Made by a program: the position numbers and the translations under genes. Positions 5,880-12,100 of a DNA stretch of 12,588 nucleotides are shown here, one piece after another (position 1 is the stretch's first letter; every line of letters begins with the position of its first letter). Location: assembly GCA_002309995.1 (NCBI GenBank), contig DBYB01000002.1, forward strand, positions 1,199-13,786, given 5' to 3'. The stretch is from Bacteroidales bacterium UBA1197. Its GTDB lineage: Bacteria > Bacteroidota > Bacteroidia > Bacteroidales > UBA932. The notes below the pieces were generated by a model. That model was not told where the DNA came from. It saw only the letters and a program-made list of their open reading frames with translations, and did no database searches.

Positions 5880-6997
5880 ACGAGTTTCTTGATGAACGCA
5901 CGGCGGCGCTTATGCTCCAGCCGGTCGAAATGTTTCCAAAGGTTCTGGATGTCGTAGTTGTCTTCCAGATTGAGGTTGGTCTCGGCGTACTCGACGCCGT
6001 CTTCCTTGAGCATACGCATAAGGGCGGCGGCGAACACGGCGCTGATGCCCCTGTTCATATATTCAGGGTCAACGCCCACGAGGCCGAGGTCGATGATCTT
6101 CGGATGCCGTTTGGTCTTGAGGAAACGCAGCAGCATACCGGGAGAGATATGTCCGCCGGAATGGCGTACGGCGTCGATGATGCCGGGGAAGCATATGCCG
6201 AAGGCAACTATCTTATCGTTCTCATCGAGTATCACCGCAACGAAGCGCAGGTCCACGATGAAGCGGAATCCGTCTATCATCTGCTTCTTCATAGCGTCCG
6301 TGAAAGGCACGGTGCCGTACAGATGCTCGTAGGACTTGTCTATCAGGTCGAACAGGCCGTCGGCGTACTTCTTTATGAAGTCGTTGACGTCCTTTGCCGG
6401 ACCCATACGGAGCTTGTAGCGCTTCATCACGAAGTCGCCGAGCTTCTCCAGCGAGCCGTCGTAATCGGCGGGCACTCGCAGCTGGCTCTCGGTCCAATCG
6501 ACTTCCTTGGCGTAGCCGCAGTTCTCAATCAGCCGCTGGTAGTAAGGATAGTTGTACTGCTCCTCGAAGGTCGATTTGTACTCGAAGCCCTCGATGAGCA
6601 GGCCCTCGCGTTCGAGGTCGGAGAATCCGAGGGGCCCGTGGGCGGTATCCATTCCGCGCTCCACCGCCCATTTCTCGACGGCGGCGAACAGGGCGTCGGC
6701 AACCTCCTGGTCGTCAATAGAATCGAAACGGCCGAAGCGTACGCGCTTCTCGCCGTTCTTCTCGTTGGCGGCCTTCTGGATGATGCCCATTATGCGGCCC
6801 ACCATCTTGCCGTCGCGCCAGGCACCGTAATAGACGGTGTCGCAGGTGTCGTTGTAGATGTTCTTGCTGCCGAAGATGGCCATCTCGTCGCCGAACAGCG
6901 GCGGGCAGAACCAGGGGACGCCCTTATAGAGCTTCAGGGGGAAGTTTACGAACTCCCTCTGCTCGCGGCGCCCGCGGATTTCTCTGACTTCAACCAT
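5876..6997 (-). CDS. GNAT-fold acyltransferase of unknown substrate
   Basis: A 373-residue protein of a widespread but uncharacterised GNAT-type family. The N-terminal half has FVNFPLKLYKGVPWFCPPL (16-34), WRDGKMVGRIMGII (60-73), FFAAV-like helix after FDSIDDQEVADALF (91-104), and HGPLGFSDLEREGLLIEGF (120-138). The C-terminal half carries the acyl-CoA-binding core IDLGLVGVDPEYMNRGISAV (302-321) and a terminal segment with NLEDNYDIQNLW. No signal peptide or membrane segment is visible. It lies 3 nt after fakB and its stop overlaps the plsX start, so it is co-translated within a fatty-acid activation unit. This suggests an acyl chain (acyl-CoA, acyl-ACP or acyl-phosphate) as donor, but that is inference. 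N-acetyltransferase is only a fold-level name. Confidence 0.75.
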   Translation of the reverse strand: MVEVREIRGRREQREFVNFPLKLYKGVPWFCPPLFGDEMAIFGSKNIYNDTCDTVYYGAWRDGKMVGRIMGIIQKAANEKNGEKRVRFGRFDSIDDQEVADALFAAVEKWAVERGMDTAHGPLGFSDLEREGLLIEGFEYKSTFEEQYNYPYYQRLIENCGYAKEVDWTESQLRVPADYDGSLEKLGDFVMKRYKLRMGPAKDVNDFIKKYADGLFDLIDKSYEHLYGTVPFTDAMKKQMIDGFRFIVDLRFVAVILDENDKIVAFGICFPGIIDAVRHSGGHISPGMLLRFLKTKRHPKIIDLGLVGVDPEYMNRGISAVFAAALMRMLKEDGVEYAETNLNLEDNYDIQNLWKHFDRLEHKRRRAFIKKLV

Positions 6998-7000
6998 ATG

Positions 7001-7873
7001 CTATCTGTGGATTCCGTGGAAACAAACGCCCAGTCCGTTGGGGCCGCAGTGGCTGCCGATGGTGGGGTTGACCATAGTGACGACGATGCGGAGGTCGTCG
7101 CCGAACTTGGCGCGCAGGCGCTCGACAGTCATATCAACCAGCTCCTGGCAGTCGGCGTGACCGATGGTGACGCGGTGGCCCTTGACGTCGTCGCCAAGCT
7201 CCTCGACATACTGCACGAGGCGGTCGATGGCCTTCACGCGTCCGACTTCCTTGCCGATGGAGACCATCTTGCCCTCAGCATTCACGTGGATGACGGGACG
7301 GATGCCGATGAGGTTGCCCATCGTGGCGGCGAGTCCGGTGACGCGGCCGCTGCGGCGGAAGAACTTGAGGTCGTCTGCAATGAAGTACAGGGGGAACTTG
7401 GGCACTTCGGTCCTGGCCCATTCGACTATCTCCTCGGCGGTCTTGCCGGCCTTGTACAGGTCGCCGACCTCCATCGCTATGTTGAGCGATTCGGCGGAGA
7501 TGCCGAGGGTATCGACCGTCCAGATCTTGCGCTCGGGATACTTCTCGCCAAGAGTCTTGATGGCCTTGTCCATATTCTCGAAGGTGTTGGACATACCGGA
7601 GGAGAAGTGTACGTACAGGATGTCGTTGCCGGCAGCCAGTTCGGGCTCGAAATATTTGATATAGACGGCCTCGCTCACGGCGCTGGTTGTGGGCAGGGTG
7701 CCCTGGCGCAGCTTGGCGTAGAATGCCTTGTGGTCGTAATCCTCACTCTCCACGAAGGGGTGGTAGAGCTTGCCGTCGATGGCGTACGGCATAGGGATGA
7801 TAACTTTGTAACCGAACTCACGCGCGAGGGCGGGAGTCATATCGCAATCGGTGTCGGAAATGAGTGTTAGCAT
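7001..7873 (-). CDS. fakB: Fatty-acid-binding protein of the DegV/FakB family
   Basis: FakB proteins hold a free fatty acid and present it to the kinase FakA, which phosphorylates the carboxylate. The 290-residue protein has the DegV opening ISDTDCDMTPALA (5-17) and TTSAVS (62-67) with the Thr-Ser pair that contacts the carboxylate. FSSGMSNT (90-97) corresponds to the Ser-Ser-Gly loop, and ADDLKFFRRSGRVTG to the conserved middle motif. The C-terminal GSHCGPNGLGVCF replaces the usual AAHLGSGGLGLG. The ATG sits inside the last codons of fakA (ATGCTAA, 7-nt overlap). Direct coupling to fakA is the best evidence for the FakB role, since many DegV proteins have no known partner. Its chain-length preference cannot be read from the sequence. 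Confidence 0.9.
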   Translation of the reverse strand: MLTLISDTDCDMTPALAREFGYKVIIPMPYAIDGKLYHPFVESEDYDHKAFYAKLRQGTLPTTSAVSEAVYIKYFEPELAAGNDILYVHFSSGMSNTFENMDKAIKTLGEKYPERKIWTVDTLGISAESLNIAMEVGDLYKAGKTAEEIVEWARTEVPKFPLYFIADDLKFFRRSGRVTGLAATMGNLIGIRPVIHVNAEGKMVSIGKEVGRVKAIDRLVQYVEELGDDVKGHRVTIGHADCQELVDMTVERLRAKFGDDLRIVVTMVNPTIGSHCGPNGLGVCFHGIHR

Positions 7874-9522
7874 AAAATGAAAATATAATCGAAGACGGGC
7901 TGGCCGCCGTGGTTGTAAATTAATTCGGTTGATGGATACTTGACTCCGGCCTCGCTGCAGAGGGCCGATGCCTCTTCTTCCGAAGCATCTGCGCCGCCAA
8001 GTACGAGCACGACGTCGTGATACTTGGCCTCCATTGCTCCGAGAAGGGCCAGGGCTGTGGCGTTGCGCTCCTCGCCGCTGGACAGGACCTCGTCGCCCCT
8101 GAAGCCGATGAAGCCGCCCTTGCGTACTTCGACTCCATCCTTGACGGTGTCGCGCGAAGCAGGGGAAACCATACCGCAGACAACGCCTGCAGCGACCTCC
8201 GTGAGCGTTTGCTCAAGCTCGGAAGCGTCGGCGGCCGAAGGGTCGAAGGAGGCCATCGCCACGTAGCCCGCTCCGATGTTCTTGGTCGGGATCACGTGGA
8301 CGGCGGCGTCGGCATAGACCTCGGCGGCCTGGCGGGCAGTCATCACTATGTTGGAGTTGTTGGGGAAGACGAAAATGTGCTTGGCCGCCACCTTGTCGAA
8401 CGCGGCGATGAAGTCGGCCACGGAGGGGTTCATAGTCTGACCGCCCTCGACGACCTCGTCGGCTCCGAGCTGCTCCTTGAAGATATCGCGCAGGCCGGCG
8501 CCGCTGGCAACGGTGACCATGCCGTACTCCTTGCGCTTGGCGGGCTTGCGGCCCTCGGCGAGGTTGGAGTTGTGGTGCTGCAGCGTCATGTTTTCAATCT
8601 TCAGGGTGAGGAATTCGCCCCAGCGCTGGCAGTGGCTGATGATGTCTCCGGGAGTCTTGGTGTGGACGTGCACCTTGATGATGCTGCCTTCGCGGAAGAA
8701 GACCACGGAGTCGCCGGCGCCGAGGATGTAGCTCTCGATTTCCTTCTCGTCGAAGGTGGCGAGGTCAACCTTGGAATTCTGCAGGCGAAGCAGGAATTCG
8801 GTGCAGTAGCCGAACTTGAGTTCGGTGTTCTCGTCGAAGAGGGAGAAGTCCACGGCCTGGGCCTTGCGCTCGACGGGAGCGGCAACGGCGCCGGTGATGC
8901 CGAGGACTGCGTCCTGGAATCCGTAGAATATGTTCAGGAGTCCCGCGCCGCCGCTGTCCACGACGCCTGCGTCTGCAAGCACCTGAAGCTTCTCGGGAGT
9001 GTGCTCGAGGGAATTCTCCATTCCTCGTATAAGGGCGGACATATAGTCCTCAAGGGATTTGCCGCTATGGCCGCTGGCCTCTTCGGTGCTCTCGCGGACT
9101 ACCGTGAGAATGGTTCCCTCTACAGGATGGGCCACGGAACCGTATGCTTCTGATACTGCGGAGTCCATAGCGTCCGCGAATCCTTTGGTGTCTGTCTTGG
9201 AAAGGCCTGCAAGGCCCTTTGCCATACCGGCGAAGATGCGGGAGAGGATGACGCCCGAATTGCCGCGGGCGCCCATAAGCATTCCGGAAGAAGCGGCTCC
9301 GGCTATCTCGCCGAGGGTGGCCCCTCCGATCTGGGAAGCCTGGGAATAACCTGATTCAATTGTGAGACACATATTGTCGCCGGTGTCTCCGTCGGGTATG
9401 GGGAAGACGTTTAAGTCGTTGATACTTTGCCTGTTGCTGGAGATTCTCGAATATCCCTGCGCCAGCATTTTGAGGAACAGGTCTCCGGTTAGGCTGTAGG
9501 TTTGTACGTTTTTGTTGTGCAT
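7867..9522 (-). CDS. fakA: Fatty acid kinase FakA (DAK2-domain protein)
   Basis: FakA phosphorylates FakB-bound fatty acids with ATP, giving acyl-phosphate. The 551-residue protein starts with a DhaL/DAK2 domain. NVFPIPDGDTGDN (38-50) contains the magnesium-binding aspartates, and MGARGNSGVILS (83-94) and HPVEGTILTV (132-141) line the nucleotide site. The middle domain keeps a zinc set, Cys240 in GYCTEF and His285/His287 in KVHVHT, close to the C240/H282/H284 I recall for S. aureus FakA. A C-terminal FakB-interacting domain follows and ends at DYIFILC. I chose the ATG at 9522. A longer frame begins at a TTG at 9531, but that codon lies inside the -7 promoter box, and alignment with S. aureus FakA needs only the shorter form. 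It is first in the eight-gene unit, with a predicted leaderless mRNA. Confidence 0.93.
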   Translation of the reverse strand: MHNKNVQTYSLTGDLFLKMLAQGYSRISSNRQSINDLNVFPIPDGDTGDNMCLTIESGYSQASQIGGATLGEIAGAASSGMLMGARGNSGVILSRIFAGMAKGLAGLSKTDTKGFADAMDSAVSEAYGSVAHPVEGTILTVVRESTEEASGHSGKSLEDYMSALIRGMENSLEHTPEKLQVLADAGVVDSGGAGLLNIFYGFQDAVLGITGAVAAPVERKAQAVDFSLFDENTELKFGYCTEFLLRLQNSKVDLATFDEKEIESYILGAGDSVVFFREGSIIKVHVHTKTPGDIISHCQRWGEFLTLKIENMTLQHHNSNLAEGRKPAKRKEYGMVTVASGAGLRDIFKEQLGADEVVEGGQTMNPSVADFIAAFDKVAAKHIFVFPNNSNIVMTARQAAEVYADAAVHVIPTKNIGAGYVAMASFDPSAADASELEQTLTEVAAGVVCGMVSPASRDTVKDGVEVRKGGFIGFRGDEVLSSGEERNATALALLGAMEAKYHDVVLVLGGADASEEEASALCSEAGVKYPSTELIYNHGGQPVFDYIFILC

Positions 9523-9528
9523 AGGGTG

Positions 9529-9536
9529 CAAATATA
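9529..9536 (-). promoter_or_regulatory. -7 promoter box (TATATTTG) of the fakA-holA unit
   Basis: TATATTTG matches TAnnTTTG and is followed by CACCCT and then the fakA ATG, a gap of only 6 nt. With the start site expected about 4-6 nt after the box, the mRNA would begin at or within a few bases of the ATG. There is no clear -33 TTTG. No other good -7 box lies at the junctions inside the unit, so this is probably its main promoter. Confidence 0.6.
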
Positions 9537-9563
9537 GTGTTTTTTATGCGTATATTGTAGCGC

Positions 9564-9578
9564 CTTTACGAAGTAAAG
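9564..9578 (+). promoter_or_regulatory. Small hairpin just before the HhH/barrel gene start
   Basis: CTTTAC-GAA-GTAAAG is a perfect 6-bp stem with a 3-nt loop that ends 2 nt before the ATG at 9581. It covers the place where a ribosome would first contact the mRNA. It could tune translation, but a 6-bp A/T-rich stem is weak and chance is possible. A poor match to the -7 box (TATATTGT, 9551-9558) lies upstream. Confidence 0.25.
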
Positions 9579-9580
9579 TT

Positions 9581-11128
9581 ATGAAAAGCTTCATTATCCT
9601 GCTGGTCCTGGCGGCAGCCGCCGGGCCGGATTTCGAATCTGCCGTGCTGTATCTGTGCGGCGCATCATCAATTGAAGAGCTCGACGAGAGCACGCTCCAG
9701 CATTACCGGGATCTGGCCCTGCGCCCCCTGGACCTGAACCGTGCCGGGAAGGCGCGACTGCTGGCGTCGGGCCTGCTGAACCCGTTCCAGGCCGCATCGC
9801 TGCTCGACTGGCGGGAGCGCTCCGGCGCCCTGCTCTCGTATGTTGAACTGGGCCTGCTGGACGGGTTTACGCCCGAGTATGCCGAGGCGCTCAAGCCGTT
9901 TACGCGGCTGGAGACGGACGGCCCGCCGGGGGCGCCGCGCAGCGGCCGGTTCCGCAGCGACATCACGCTGCGGGCGTCGGCGCGGGAGAACGACGGCGCC
10001 GCTTATGCCGCCGGCGTGCGCTGGAAGGCAGCCCTGGGCGAGAAGGCGGAATTCAACTGGGCCAGCCGCACCACCTATTCCGACCCGGAGCCGGGCATCG
10101 GAACGCTAAGCGCGGCGTACTACGGTTCGCGTTGGCTCGGAAAGGTCGTGCTTGGCCATTTCAACGCCCGCTTCGGACAGGGGCTGGGAATATGGAGCGG
10201 ATTCTCAATGTCGCGATATTCCTCGGTATCGGGATTCCGCCGCAACGGCACGGGATTCACGCCCACGGCGTCGTTCTCCCCGGAGCATTGCGGGCTGGCG
10301 GCGGATTTCGATCTGGGCCGATGGAACCTCGGCGCCGCTTATTCCGTAAACGACAGGTTGCCAATGGCTTATGCTTCGTGGTGCGGCCGCTCCGTCAGCG
10401 TCTGCCTTTCCGGCAGCAGCAAGGTGGTCGCAGCTGACTTCAAGCTGGGGCTGAAGAATACGAGCGTGTTCGGCGAGGTGGCCTGGGACGGTGCTCCGTC
10501 AGCTCTCGCAGGGGCCATCTGGATTCCATCTTACGGCAGCAAATACGGCCTGCTGCTGCAATGGGCTGGCGGCGTACCGGAAGCGGCGGCAGGCGTTGGG
10601 CTCAAAGGGTTTGACGCCGTGGCGATGCTGTCGTCCAAGCAGTTCCGGGCGTTCGCAAAGTACGCGCCGGAGATAAATATCGGACCTGCAATATTCACCC
10701 CCTCGCTGCGTCTGGCCGCCCGCAGGACGGATTCGTGGAGGCTGGAAGGCAGGGGAGAACTTAAACTGGCCCTTGGCTCCTGGGCGCTGAACGGCAGGCT
10801 TGATGTCACGCACTGCGGGCAGTTGAACTGGCTCGCAAATGCGGAGGCCGGATACAAATCCGACGTATTCAGTTTATGGCTCAGAGGCACCCTTTTCTGC
10901 GTCGATGAATGGGCCGGAAGAATCTATGTTTACGAGCGCGATGCGCCGGGAAATTTCAACGTGCCGGCGTACTACGGGAGAGGCTGGAACGCATCTCTCT
11001 GCGGGGCGTGGAAACCCAACTGGAGACACGCGCTTCACCTTAGAATATCGTATGTGGAATATCCTTGGGTAACAGTGGCAAAGCCATCAAAAGCTGAAGT
11101 TAAACTTCAGTATCGCTTCAGCCTTTGA
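9581..11128 (+). CDS. Exported helix-hairpin-helix protein with predicted outer-membrane beta-barrel
   Basis: A 515-residue protein. Residues 1-14 (MKSFIILLVLAAAA) form a signal peptide. About residues 50-110 form a ComEA-like pair of helix-hairpin-helix units (PLDLNRAGKARLLASGLLNP, then LLSYVELGLLDGF). From about 125 to the end the sequence is alternating, Gly- and aromatic-rich strands that finish in LQYRFSL, as expected for a beta-barrel in the outer membrane. Recognisable family segments include FGQGLGIWSGFSMSRYSS. Proteins of this build are common in Bacteroidota and their role is unknown; DNA binding at the cell surface or barrel packing are guesses. I chose ATG 9581 because the signal peptide begins there; the frame's earlier ATG (9512) overlaps fakA. 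It is divergent from fakA and overlaps the lipid kinase tail-to-tail by 11 bp. Confidence 0.82.
   Translation: MKSFIILLVLAAAAGPDFESAVLYLCGASSIEELDESTLQHYRDLALRPLDLNRAGKARLLASGLLNPFQAASLLDWRERSGALLSYVELGLLDGFTPEYAEALKPFTRLETDGPPGAPRSGRFRSDITLRASARENDGAAYAAGVRWKAALGEKAEFNWASRTTYSDPEPGIGTLSAAYYGSRWLGKVVLGHFNARFGQGLGIWSGFSMSRYSSVSGFRRNGTGFTPTASFSPEHCGLAADFDLGRWNLGAAYSVNDRLPMAYASWCGRSVSVCLSGSSKVVAADFKLGLKNTSVFGEVAWDGAPSALAGAIWIPSYGSKYGLLLQWAGGVPEAAAGVGLKGFDAVAMLSSKQFRAFAKYAPEINIGPAIFTPSLRLAARRTDSWRLEGRGELKLALGSWALNGRLDVTHCGQLNWLANAEAGYKSDVFSLWLRGTLFCVDEWAGRIYVYERDAPGNFNVPAYYGRGWNASLCGAWKPNWRHALHLRISYVEYPWVTVAKPSKAEVKLQYRFSL
11093..11122. terminator. Nested inverted repeats at the convergent gene ends
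   Basis: CTGAAGTT-A-AACTTCAG (11094-11110) is a perfect 8-bp palindrome with a one-base centre. An alternative stem pairs GCTGAAG (11093-11099) with CTTCAGC (11116-11122). Runs of A before and T after exist but are short. The repeats sit inside the last codons of both convergent genes, where there is no non-coding space for a separate terminator, so they may end both transcripts. Confidence 0.4.
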
Positions 11129-12062
11129 TCACATTGATTTTGCAGCCGTCCATCTCGATGGAAAGAGGGAGTTTTCCTTCGATCTCGCCGTCCATTTCGA
11201 CTATGTCTGCTGAGGCTCCGTCGAGGGGTACGATCTGCAGGCTGCGGCACCGGCCGGAAAGGACTACTCCGGACTCGTTGATGGTGCCGTTGAACAGCCT
11301 CGGAATTTCCTTGAGCATATGGGGGAGCGACACTTCCGGCACTATCATATAATCCAGGATTCCGTCGTTGATGTCTGCCAGCGGCACCTGCCTCATTCCG
11401 GAACCGCTGTAAGGCCCGTTGCCGAGCGCTATGGAGTAGCAGACGCCCTCGTGTACGGTCTTGCCGTCGGCTATCACCTTGAGGTTCAGTTTATCCAGAT
11501 GGGTGATGGTGTGGCGCAGGGCGTTCAGGTAGATGAGCTTGCTGCGCATTCCGCGCTCCTTCTGCATATTCACGCGGTTGCAGACGTGGGAGTCGAAACC
11601 GGTGCCGCCAATGTTGGCCATCCAGGAAGTGCGGCCATCGGAGAGCCGTACCTTCACCACGTCCATCTGCCCGAAGGAGCCGGCCTCGATGAGCCGGATG
11701 ACCTTCCCGAGGTCGTGGGGGACTCCCAGCGACTTTATCCAGTCGTTGCCGGAGCCGATGGGCATTACACCGAGATAGAATTCCGAGGTGGAAACGCCGC
11801 TGCGCTCGCACCAGGAGGCGATTCCGTTGAGTACTTCGTGCAGCGAACCGTCGCCGCCGACGGCCACGATGTGCCGGTATCCGGCGGCCGCAGCCTCGGA
11901 GGCGAGCTCCGTGGCATGGCACTTGTGGTCTGTCATCGCCGTGACGAAGGGGATGCCCAGGTTCTGGAGCTTGCGCTCTGCCGGAACCCACTCGGACATC
12001 GTTTTGCCGGAGCCTGCACGGGGATTGACTATGAAGTACCAGGTGGTTTTGAGGTCAGTCAT
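11118..12062 (-). CDS. Diacylglycerol kinase-family lipid kinase (YegS/DagK type)
   Basis: Members phosphorylate a lipid alcohol, most often diacylglycerol to phosphatidic acid, at the cytosolic membrane face. The 314-residue protein has the N-terminal FIVNPRAGSGK (10-20), the nucleotide-binding VGGDGSLHEVLNG (68-80), and GVMPIGSGNDW (98-108), followed by DGILDYMIVPE in the C-terminal beta domain. I chose ATG 12062 because the family starts just before the IVNP motif; the 33-codon extension from 12161 runs back through the divergent promoter and into parA. The exact lipid (diacylglycerol, a sphingoid base or ceramide, undecaprenol) cannot be told from the motifs. Phosphatidic acid would link it to the PlsX branch nearby, although it is a separate transcript. 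Its last 11 bp overlap the HhH/barrel gene on the other strand. Confidence 0.9.
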   Translation of the reverse strand: MTDLKTTWYFIVNPRAGSGKTMSEWVPAERKLQNLGIPFVTAMTDHKCHATELASEAAAAGYRHIVAVGGDGSLHEVLNGIASWCERSGVSTSEFYLGVMPIGSGNDWIKSLGVPHDLGKVIRLIEAGSFGQMDVVKVRLSDGRTSWMANIGGTGFDSHVCNRVNMQKERGMRSKLIYLNALRHTITHLDKLNLKVIADGKTVHEGVCYSIALGNGPYSGSGMRQVPLADINDGILDYMIVPEVSLPHMLKEIPRLFNGTINESGVVLSGRCRSLQIVPLDGASADIVEMDGEIEGKLPLSIEMDGCKINVIKG

Positions 12063-12066
12063 AGTG

Positions 12067-12074
12067 CAAAAATA
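12067..12074 (-). promoter_or_regulatory. -7 promoter box (TATTTTTG) of the lipid kinase
   Basis: TATTTTTG fits TAnnTTTG and ends 4 nt (CACT) before the ATG at 12062, predicting a leaderless or nearly leaderless mRNA. Its upstream region is occupied by the parA promoter on the other strand. Confidence 0.55.
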
Positions 12075-12086
12075 ATAAATTATTCG

Positions 12087-12094
12087 TACTTTTG
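12087..12094 (+). promoter_or_regulatory. -7 promoter box (TACTTTTG) of parA
   Basis: TACTTTTG fits TAnnTTTG and is followed by CACGAT and the parA ATG at 12101, again only 6 nt away. A leaderless or nearly leaderless transcript is expected. No -33 TTTG is seen. Confidence 0.6.
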
Positions 12095-12100
12095 CACGAT

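Larger units (their letters stand above)
12064..12097. repeat. Palindrome formed by the two divergent -7 boxes
   Basis: GTGCAAAAATA (12064-12074) and TACTTTTGCAC (12087-12097) are inverted copies with one mismatch in 11, separated by 12 nt of A/T-rich sequence. Each arm holds one promoter's -7 box plus the following CAC. The -33 region of each promoter falls on the other's -7 box, so two polymerases could hardly bind at once. Confidence 0.6.

Noticed and set aside
4872..5957. A 361-codon plus-strand frame opposite plsX
   Set aside because: Antisense shadow of plsX; His/Ala/Val-rich with no domain pattern.
5912..7870. A 652-codon plus-strand frame opposite the GNAT and fakB genes
   Set aside because: It is the mirror of two well-supported minus-strand genes. 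Its Val/Leu/His/Ala-rich composition is what GC-rich genes give in the antisense frame, and it shows no family motif or start signal.
8017..9153. A 378-codon plus-strand frame opposite fakA
   Set aside because: It is antisense to the conserved FakA domains, has biased composition, and shows no recognisable motif.
9523..9531. A TTG start for fakA three codons upstream of the ATG
   Set aside because: The codon lies inside the -7 promoter box, so the transcript would not contain it.
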